Below, piece by piece: positions 1 to 5,045 of a stretch of 7,464 nt of DNA. The first letter of the stretch is position 1, and the number at the start of each line of letters is the position of its first letter. This DNA comes from Spirochaeta sp. (lineage in GTDB: Bacteria > Spirochaetota > Spirochaetia > DSM-27196 > Alkalispirochaetaceae), in the NCBI GenBank assembly GCA_007117185.1, contig SKHA01000212.1, forward strand, positions 1 to 7,464, given 5' to 3'. The translations under genes and the position numbers were made by a program. The notes under the pieces are model-generated. The model had not been told where the DNA came from. It made no database searches and worked only from the letters and a program-made list of their open reading frames with translations.

Positions 1-169
1 CACCAAAGCCGTTATGAATGCACTGCGGCAGGATTCCGCCGAGGCAATCGTTGCGCTCGATGAGCAGCACCCGGGCTCCGCCGTCACGGCTGGCGGAAAT
101 CGCAGCGGACATCCCGGCGGGTCCACCGCCAATAACGATCACGTCGTAGGTTGTATCGGCGGTGCTCAC
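1..169 (-). CDS. FAD/NAD(P)-dependent oxidoreductase, N-terminal 56 codons (partial)
   Basis: Only the N-terminus is in the window; the gene runs off the left edge. The frame opens with GTG at 169 and reads a Rossmann FAD-binding start: the strand YDVIVIGGGPAG (residues 8-19, GxGxxG at 14-19), then a second strand ending in an acidic residue (LLIER, Glu38). It continues with GGILPQCIHNGFG (residues 44-56) and Cys at 42 and 50. That Gly/Cys/His segment is typical of the flavoprotein that accompanies GlpA/GlpO-like dehydrogenases in clostridia, Thermotoga and spirochaetes. In those clusters it is thought to carry electrons between the glycerol-3-phosphate flavoprotein and NAD(P) or another carrier. 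Its start overlaps the stop of the preceding gene in the sequence GTGA, so the two are translationally coupled. In related clusters a small DUF1667 protein comes next, which would lie outside this window. The family call is fairly sure; the exact electron partner is inference. Confidence 0.85.
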   Translation of the reverse strand, partial: MSTADTTYDVIVIGGGPAGMSAAISASRDGGARVLLIERNDCLGGILPQCIHNGFG

Positions 170-1638
170 AGAACCTCCTCTTTGGTGCGGCGATAGAGAA
201 ACACCGAACCGGGACCCCGCTTGGTTATCTCCGTCATCGGAACGTTCAGTTCCCGGGCCAGAATTTCCAGCGTCCGGGGGTAGTCAAAGCTTCCCTGACA
301 GCGCCCTGTTCCCAGCCAGGTACGACGCTTAATGGCATCGTAGGTGTGTGCCGGTATGGGGGAATGGATTGCATCAAGGATCTCCCCCTCGGTGACCTCT
401 TCACAGCGGCAGACGATGCGGCCATAGGCCGGGCTTCGGGAAATGAGTTCCTTCCGCTCCTTATGAGAGAGTGTCTTGAACCGGGGAATACCCTGCCGAC
501 GTTCTTCCCACTGCTCTTTCTCGGCAAGCGCAACGCCCTGTGAGCGCAACAGCTCCACCACGTATTCGGCGATAGCCGGTGCGGCGGCGTATCCCGGTGA
601 TTCAATGCCTGCCACATTAATCAGACCGGTGACCTCCCGGGCGATCTCGATGAGAAAGTCCCGGGTACTGCCATCCGGGGTGTGGTTGCCGGTGGCTCGC
701 AACCCGGCAAAGGTTGCGATCACGCCTGAGGGAGACACCGACGGTACCAGCCGTTTGGCTCCGGTCAGGATCGTGTTCATACCCTCCCGGGTTACCGCAT
801 GGTCTTCCTTGTCGGCGATGGGATCGGAGTTGGGTCCCACCATCGAATTTCCATGGGTCGTCGTGGTGACCAGAATCCCTTTGCCCTTTCGTCCGGGCAT
901 GGGAAACAGGACGGTATTCAGGGCAAGGGCATTCTCATCAAAGACGAAATATTCCCCCCGGCGTGCGGTAATCTGAAACGCTTCACCGACACCCGCCATG
1001 TGCATTATTTCATCACTGTAGACGCCAGCGGCGTTAATGAACCATTTCGCCTGAAATGTACCGTTGGATGTTTCCATCGCACGTACCGCACCGTCCTGGA
1101 CTACCATCTTTCGTACTTCGGTGTTCAACAGAAAGGTGACGCCGTTTGTGGCGGCGTTCTCGGCAACGCCAAGCACGCCTTGAAAGGGGTCTACCACACC
1201 TGCGGTTGAGGTGAAGAGGGCTCCACTTGTGTCTCCGGAGAGCAGTGGTTCTTTCTCCAGGGCCTCGTCCCGATTGAGAATCTGCATCCCGGAAACACCG
1301 TTCTGCCGACCGCGCTCATAGAGGGCGGCCAGTTGTCCCCGCTCTTCCTCGCCGATAGCTACCACCAGCGCTCCGGTCTTGCGGATGGGGATATCCAGCT
1401 TCTGAGCCAGGTCGTACCACAGTTCATTACCCCGAACGTTCAGCTTTGCCTTCAGGGTGCCCGGATGGGGGTCGTGGCCGGAGTGGATGATTGCGCTGTT
1501 GGAGGTGCTCTGCCCCATTCCAATGTCCGCTTCCCGTTCCACCACGGCAACAGAGAGCTGGTAGCGGGACAGTTCCCGGGCGACCATGGAACCGACAATT
1601 CCCGCACCGATGACGATGACATCGTACTGTTGATTCAA
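166..1638 (-). CDS. FAD-dependent glycerol-3-phosphate dehydrogenase/oxidase-like protein with BFD iron-sulphur domain
   Basis: The 490-aa protein probably oxidises glycerol 3-phosphate to dihydroxyacetone phosphate in the cytoplasm, using FAD. An N-terminal DAO-type domain (about 5-365) starts with YDVIVIGAGIVG (GxGxxG at 11-16), has the acidic end of the second strand (VVERE), and closes with GIESPG (344-349). A C-terminal BFD-like [2Fe-2S] domain (about 405-458) has Cys410, Cys412 and Cys447 in CRCEE and GRCQGSF. The fourth ligand position, usually Cys in GRCQGGFC, is Asp452. The start is TTG at 1638, with GAGGGGT 7 bases upstream and no better in-frame start, and the FAD strand begins at residue 5. 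It is divergent from glpK and overlaps the next flavoprotein gene by 4 bases. That context favours glycerol 3-phosphate as substrate; the same superfamily includes L-2-hydroxyglutarate oxidase, so the substrate is inferred. It resembles the GlpO/GlpA-like two-domain proteins and not the aerobic membrane-bound GlpD. Confidence 0.85.
   Translation of the reverse strand: MNQQYDVIVIGAGIVGSMVARELSRYQLSVAVVEREADIGMGQSTSNSAIIHSGHDPHPGTLKAKLNVRGNELWYDLAQKLDIPIRKTGALVVAIGEEERGQLAALYERGRQNGVSGMQILNRDEALEKEPLLSGDTSGALFTSTAGVVDPFQGVLGVAENAATNGVTFLLNTEVRKMVVQDGAVRAMETSNGTFQAKWFINAAGVYSDEIMHMAGVGEAFQITARRGEYFVFDENALALNTVLFPMPGRKGKGILVTTTTHGNSMVGPNSDPIADKEDHAVTREGMNTILTGAKRLVPSVSPSGVIATFAGLRATGNHTPDGSTRDFLIEIAREVTGLINVAGIESPGYAAAPAIAEYVVELLRSQGVALAEKEQWEERRQGIPRFKTLSHKERKELISRSPAYGRIVCRCEEVTEGEILDAIHSPIPAHTYDAIKRRTWLGTGRCQGSFDYPRTLEILARELNVPMTEITKRGPGSVFLYRRTKEEVL
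172..180 (-). promoter_or_regulatory. Shine-Dalgarno of the second oxidoreductase, inside the preceding gene
   Basis: On the minus strand GAGGAGGTT lies about 4 bases before the GTG at 169. It sits within the last codons of the upstream gene (Glu-Glu-Val-Leu-stop). This strong site supports the GTG start and the 4-base overlap between the two genes. Confidence 0.75.
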
Positions 1639-1645
1639 AAATGAT

Positions 1646-1652
1646 ACCCCTC
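1646..1652 (-). promoter_or_regulatory. Shine-Dalgarno deciding a TTG start
   Basis: The minus strand reads GAGGGGT, then 7 bases, then TTG-AAT-CAA. No in-frame ATG or GTG lies nearby upstream, and the FAD-binding strand begins four codons after the TTG, so TTG is the likely start. Confidence 0.7.
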
Positions 1653-1676
1653 GAAGAAAGTTGGATCGACGTGCTC

Positions 1677-1705
1677 ATACTATCCTCTAGGCGAACGGTT
1701 GTCAA
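1677..1705 (-). promoter_or_regulatory. Sigma-70-type promoter for the oxidoreductase operon
   Basis: On the minus strand a perfect -35 hexamer TTGACA (1705-1700) is followed by 17 bases and the -10 hexamer TAGTAT (1682-1677), 4 of 6 matches to TATAAT. Transcription should start near 1670, giving a leader of about 30 bases before the TTG at 1638. The -35 box overlaps that of the rightward glpK promoter. Confidence 0.65.
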
Positions 1706-1722
1706 ATCGTAAAGAACGTTTG
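1693..1722 (+). repeat. Short direct repeat GAACG-N-TTG, 21 bases apart
   Basis: GAACGGTTG (1693-1701) and GAACGTTTG (1714-1722) match at 8 of 9 bases. Their starts are 21 bases apart, which is two helical turns and places both on one face of the DNA. They lie across the -35 box and spacer of the glpK promoter and partly overlap the inverted repeat. They could be a regulator binding pair; at this length chance is not excluded. Confidence 0.3.
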
Positions 1723-1727
1723 ATACT
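1699..1727 (+). promoter_or_regulatory. Sigma-70-type promoter for glpK
   Basis: On the plus strand TTGTCA (1699-1704, 5 of 6 matches to TTGACA) is followed by exactly 17 bases and GATACT (1722-1727, 4 of 6 matches to TATAAT). The predicted start of transcription is near 1734, giving a leader of about 60 bases before the glpK ATG. Five of the six -35 bases (1700-1704) are shared with the -35 box of the leftward promoter. Confidence 0.6.
1700..1725. promoter_or_regulatory. Candidate operator: two-turn dyad over the glpK promoter
   Basis: TGTCAAA (1700-1706) and TTTGATA (1719-1725) form an inverted repeat matching at 6 of 7 positions, with 12 bases between the arms and arm centres 19 bases apart. 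One arm covers the shared -35 region and the other enters the glpK -10 box. A repressor bound here would block glpK and probably the divergent operon. I do not recognise the motif as a known GlpR or CRP site; its role is inferred from position and symmetry. Confidence 0.35.
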
Positions 1728-1745
1728 TGTGGTAGATCGTTGGAC

Positions 1746-1770
1746 GAGGCTGCCAGGTCATGGTAGCTTT
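1746..1770 (+). promoter_or_regulatory. Possible hairpin in the glpK leader
   Basis: GCTGCCA (1749-1755) pairs with TGGTAGC (1761-1767) around the 5-base loop GGTCA, giving 7 pairs with one G-U. Weaker A-U and G-U pairs could extend it to 1746-1770. It lies between the predicted transcription start and the ribosome binding site. The T-run after it is only three bases, so it does not look like an intrinsic terminator. It could stabilise the leader or bind a protein. Confidence 0.25.
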
Positions 1771-1780
1771 CCAGCACCCA

Positions 1781-1791
1781 GGGAGGAGGAG
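1781..1791 (+). promoter_or_regulatory. Strong Shine-Dalgarno of glpK
   Basis: GGGAGGAGGAG contains AGGAGG (1784-1789) 6 bases before the ATG at 1796. It selects this ATG over an in-frame ATG 36 bases upstream at 1760, which has only a weak GAGG before it and would add 12 residues not seen in glycerol kinases. Confidence 0.85.
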
Positions 1792-1795
1792 CATA

Positions 1796-3292
1796 ATGAA
1801 GAAGTACGTGATGGCCTTTGACGCGGGCACAACCAGCAGCCGGGCGATTCTGTTTGATCACAGCGGCGACATCGTCGCGGTGGCCCAGCAGGAGTTCCCC
1901 CAGCTGTATCCCCGTCCGGGGTGGGTTGAACATGACCCGATGGAGATCTGGGCCACCCAGAGCGGTGTTGCCCGCCAGGTTATCGAAAAAGCAGGAATAA
2001 AACCCGCTGAAGTAGCGGCGATTGGAATAACCAATCAGCGGGAGACTGCGGTGATCTGGGACCGTGCCACCGGGAAACCGATTATGAACGCGATCGTCTG
2101 GCAGGATCGCCGGACCGCTGGGATATGCGACCAGCTGAAGGACCGCGGTCTGGAACCATACGTCAAGGAGGCTACCGGTCTTGTTATTGACGCGTACTTC
2201 ACCGGGACCAAGGTCTCCTGGATGCTGGATAACGTCCCCGGCGCCCGGGAGCGCGCCGAGGCGGGGGAACTGATGCTCGGGACGGTGGATACCTGGCTGA
2301 TCTGGAAGCTCACCGGAGGAGCGGTACACGTCACGGACTACTCCAACGCCTCGCGAACGATGCTCTTCAATATCGAAACTCTGGAGTGGGACAGTCGGAT
2401 GCTCAAGGAGCTGCGGATACCCGAGTCGATGCTCCCGGAGGTGCGTCCCTCCAGCGAGATCTACGGACACACCGATGAGAAGACCTTTGGAGGTGCCCGA
2501 ATTCCGGTGGCGGCGGCGATAGGGGACCAGCAGGGAGCGCTTTTCGGGCAGGCCTGTTTCGAGGTGGGTATGGCCAAGAACACCTACGGGACCGGATCGT
2601 TCGTCCTGATGAATACCGGTGAGAAACGAATCGTCTCCGAGACAGGGCTGCTGACAACGATCGCCTGGGGGGTAGGGGGTACCGTCAGTTATGCTCTGGA
2701 AGGGGCGATTTTTGTTACCGGCGCGGCGGTTCAATGGCTCCGGGATGAACTGAAGATCGTTGCCGATGCGGTGGACACCAACTATTTTGCCTCGAAAGTC
2801 TCCGATACCGGTGGGGTGTATATGGTCCCGGCGTTCGCCGGGCTGGGCGCGCCCTACTGGGATCAGTACGCCCGGGGCGCTATCGTCGGCCTTACCAGGG
2901 GAACCAACCGGGATCACATCGTTCGGGCGACGCTGGAGTCCATCGCGTACCAGACCCGCGACGTGATCGAGTGCATGGAAAAAGACTCCGGCATCTCCAG
3001 CACCGAACTGAAGGTGGACGGGGGCGCGTCCAGGAACGACTTCCTGATGCAGTTTCAGGCGGACGTGATCGGCGTTCCCGTACTCAGGCCGAAGATCGTC
3101 GAGACCACCGCCCGGGGTTCAGCGTTTCTGGCCGGTCTCGCTTCAGGGTTCTGGCAGGACACAAAGGATCTGGCTACCGCGTTCGAGCTGGATAAACAGT
3201 TCGATCCTGGAATCGACGAGGAGGAGCGGAATACCCTGTACCGGGGGTGGCAGAAGGCGGTCACCCGGGCAATGGACTGGGAAGACCGGTAG
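1796..3292 (+). CDS. glpK: Glycerol kinase
   Basis: ATP:glycerol 3-phosphotransferase of the FGGY kinase family, cytoplasmic. It traps glycerol as glycerol 3-phosphate. The 498 residues match the usual family length. The N-terminal ATPase fold opens with AFDAGTTSSR (Asp9, Thr12, Thr13). Glycerol-binding residues are recognisable in ITNQRE (Arg82, Glu83), AYFTGTK (Tyr134) and GDQQGALFGQ (Asp244, the presumed catalytic base, and Gln245). The second domain shows the nucleotide-binding segments NTYGTGSF (262-269), GAPYWDQYARG (351-361) and KVDGGASRNDF (406-416). The region corresponding to the histidine that HPr phosphorylates in low-GC Gram-positive GlpK (usually YHF) reads KTF (229-231), so that control is probably absent. 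It is transcribed divergently from the glycerol-3-phosphate oxidoreductase, which would use its product. No glpF transporter gene is adjacent within the window. The identification is very secure. Confidence 0.98.
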   Translation: MKKYVMAFDAGTTSSRAILFDHSGDIVAVAQQEFPQLYPRPGWVEHDPMEIWATQSGVARQVIEKAGIKPAEVAAIGITNQRETAVIWDRATGKPIMNAIVWQDRRTAGICDQLKDRGLEPYVKEATGLVIDAYFTGTKVSWMLDNVPGARERAEAGELMLGTVDTWLIWKLTGGAVHVTDYSNASRTMLFNIETLEWDSRMLKELRIPESMLPEVRPSSEIYGHTDEKTFGGARIPVAAAIGDQQGALFGQACFEVGMAKNTYGTGSFVLMNTGEKRIVSETGLLTTIAWGVGGTVSYALEGAIFVTGAAVQWLRDELKIVADAVDTNYFASKVSDTGGVYMVPAFAGLGAPYWDQYARGAIVGLTRGTNRDHIVRATLESIAYQTRDVIECMEKDSGISSTELKVDGGASRNDFLMQFQADVIGVPVLRPKIVETTARGSAFLAGLASGFWQDTKDLATAFELDKQFDPGIDEEERNTLYRGWQKAVTRAMDWEDR

Positions 3293-3309
3293 CCCCACAC
3301 ATGTGAGGG
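3293..3309. other. Convergent gap between glpK and mutL
   Basis: Seventeen bases separate the two stop codons. They contain the small palindrome CACATGTG (3298-3305) flanked by CCC and GGG. After allowing for a loop the stem is only about 5 pairs with a mismatch, and no T-run follows on either strand, so I do not call a terminator. Confidence 0.5.
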
Positions 3310-5028
3310 CTATCGGCGGCCGATCAGTTTCTCCAGCTCGGCCCGGTCCAACTCGACCCACAGGGGGCGACCATGGGGGCAGCGCGGCTCCGGCAGTTCG
3401 AGAACCTTTCGGGCCAGCTCCAGACCGCTCAGCTCGTCCAGGTAGTCTCCCGCTTTGACCGCCCCGGTGCAGGCGATCCGGGCCAGAAAGGTCCGGTCCA
3501 GCTGCTCCTCCAGCCCGCCCAGCTCCAGAACCGTTTCAATGACGGAGCCGATCTGCTGGCTGTACGCAGCAGGGATCGCCTTCAGTTGCCACAGATCATC
3601 CTGAAGTCGCTCCAGTATAACTCCCAACCGGGTATATTCCTGAAGGTGCTCCTGAAGACGACTGTCCTGATCCGGTGTGACCTCGAACTCCTGTGGAACC
3701 AGCAACGGCTGGGGGATCCGGTCCTCCTGGAGTCGATTGTACCTGAGACGTTCGTGAGCGGCGTGCTGGTCGATGATATACAGACGATCCTGATACTCAA
3801 CGATATTGAACGTGCCGAAGGCGGTTCCCATGAAGCGTATTTCTGGTGTCGCTCGGCGCTGGTACTGGAAAGAGGGAGACTCCCGTGTGCCAGTACTTCC
3901 TGACGACGTTGCGCCCACCGGGTTGGGATCCCGGTACATGGAGCTGTCCTTTGTTCCGGGAGGTCGCGTCGAGGAAGGTGGAGCCGAAAGCCAGTGGTCC
4001 GGTCGCTCCGGCAGGTCGACGGAATGCCACGTGGCAGCCCTTACCGCGTATGCCCTGAGATAGTCCCGCACGGTCCGCACGATCCGGTGGTGGATTTCAG
4101 CACCATTGCGCAGACGGACTTCCTGCTTCGCCGGATGAATGTTGAAATCCACCTGTTCCGGGTCAACCTCAAGCAACACCGCGGCAACGGGAAAGACCCC
4201 ACCGTGCTGGACGTCCTGGTAGGCATACTCCACCGCCTGAACCATTCGATACTCACGGACCCGGCGCCCGTTGACGAAAATCTGAATCAACCTTCGGTCC
4301 CGGCGGATGATCTCCGGGTGAGCAGCAAGGATGCGACAGGAAAACCCCTCTCCGCTTCCCTCAAGCTCGGTCAGCACCTGGGCAGGGACCGAGTTTCCGT
4401 ACACCCCGGCGACCCGCTGGGCGGCACTTTGTACCGGAAGGACTTCCTGAGATCCCCCACTGCCGGTAAGGGTGAAGCGAACGTGCGGAACGGGAAGGGC
4501 TTTCTCAAGCACCATCGATCGAATCGCCGTTCCCTCCGCCTGGGCTCGGGAGAGAAAACGTCTTCGAGCGGGGAGGTTGGCAAAGAGATCCTGGACGACA
4601 ACGATTGTTCCCGGGCGCGGTGGGGCGGGCTCGAGGGAGAGCATTCGAGCTTCGCGAACGTGCAGCCGATTGCCGGAACTCTCTATCGTCAGTTCGCTCA
4701 CCGCAGCAATGCTGGACAGGGCCTCTCCTCGAAATCCGAGGGTACGGGTTTTTTCCAGGTCTTCTATGGTGCGGATCTTGCTGGTAGCGTGGGGTTTCCA
4801 GCAGAGGGAAAGATCGTCCCGGGACATCCCGTGGCCATCGTCGTGGACGCGCATCTCCCGGGTGCCACCGGCATCCCAGGAGACGTCTATGGTTCGGGCT
4901 CCCGCGTCGAGGCTGTTATCCAGAAGTTCCCGGATAACCGACGCGGGTTTCTCGATTACCTCACCGGCAGCGATCCGACGGGATACTTCCGCCGGAAGGA
5001 CCTGGACCTGCGGTGGCTTTGTCGTCAT
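3310..5028 (-). CDS. mutL: DNA mismatch repair protein MutL, endonuclease type
   Basis: MutL couples mismatch recognition by MutS to strand removal. The 572-aa protein has an N-terminal GHKL ATPase (about 8-330): RELLDNSLDAGA (Glu34, Asn38), DDGHGM (63-68), TLGFRGEAL (97-105) and FNIHPAKQEVRL (Lys301). A Ser/Pro-rich linker (about 335-395) leads to the C-terminal dimer domain, with DQHAAHER (420-427), ACTGAVKA (519-526) and CPHGRP (550-555). These match the metal-binding motifs of nicking MutL proteins, which E. coli MutL lacks. In the DQHA(X)2E(X)4E pattern the last Glu is replaced by Asn431. QPLLVP (440-445) fits the clamp-binding motif QxxLxP. The ATG at 5028 was chosen because homology begins at once; an upstream in-frame extension would overlap the previous gene. 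It lies 7 bases after a FecR-domain gene and converges on glpK. No mutS is in the window. Confidence 0.97.
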   Translation of the reverse strand: MTTKPPQVQVLPAEVSRRIAAGEVIEKPASVIRELLDNSLDAGARTIDVSWDAGGTREMRVHDDGHGMSRDDLSLCWKPHATSKIRTIEDLEKTRTLGFRGEALSSIAAVSELTIESSGNRLHVREARMLSLEPAPPRPGTIVVVQDLFANLPARRRFLSRAQAEGTAIRSMVLEKALPVPHVRFTLTGSGGSQEVLPVQSAAQRVAGVYGNSVPAQVLTELEGSGEGFSCRILAAHPEIIRRDRRLIQIFVNGRRVREYRMVQAVEYAYQDVQHGGVFPVAAVLLEVDPEQVDFNIHPAKQEVRLRNGAEIHHRIVRTVRDYLRAYAVRAATWHSVDLPERPDHWLSAPPSSTRPPGTKDSSMYRDPNPVGATSSGSTGTRESPSFQYQRRATPEIRFMGTAFGTFNIVEYQDRLYIIDQHAAHERLRYNRLQEDRIPQPLLVPQEFEVTPDQDSRLQEHLQEYTRLGVILERLQDDLWQLKAIPAAYSQQIGSVIETVLELGGLEEQLDRTFLARIACTGAVKAGDYLDELSGLELARKVLELPEPRCPHGRPLWVELDRAELEKLIGRR

Positions 5029-5045
5029 CCATCTACTACAACCCG
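5026..5045 (-). promoter_or_regulatory. Translational coupling junction before mutL
   Basis: On the minus strand the upstream gene ends GGG-TTG-TAG, followed at once by a second TAG, then ATGG and the mutL ATG at 5028. The only purine-rich candidate is GGG at 5044-5042, about 13 bases before the start, so no good Shine-Dalgarno is visible. This suggests mutL is translated by ribosomes ending the previous gene. An out-of-frame ATG (5032-5030) precedes the true start. Confidence 0.5.

Noticed and set aside
1760..1795. An upstream in-frame ATG that would lengthen glpK by 12 residues
   Set aside because: The strong AGGAGG site fits the ATG at 1796, and glycerol kinases begin just before the FDAGTTSSR motif as here.
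1427..2917. A 496-codon open frame on the minus strand, antisense to glpK and running into the oxidoreductase gene
   Set aside because: Its translation is Arg/Gly/Pro-rich with no recognisable motif, and it covers two secure genes. It is a by-product of GC-rich codon use.
3293..3310. Palindrome in the glpK/mutL gap as a bidirectional terminator
   Set aside because: The usable stem is about 5 pairs with a mismatch and there is no T-run on either side.
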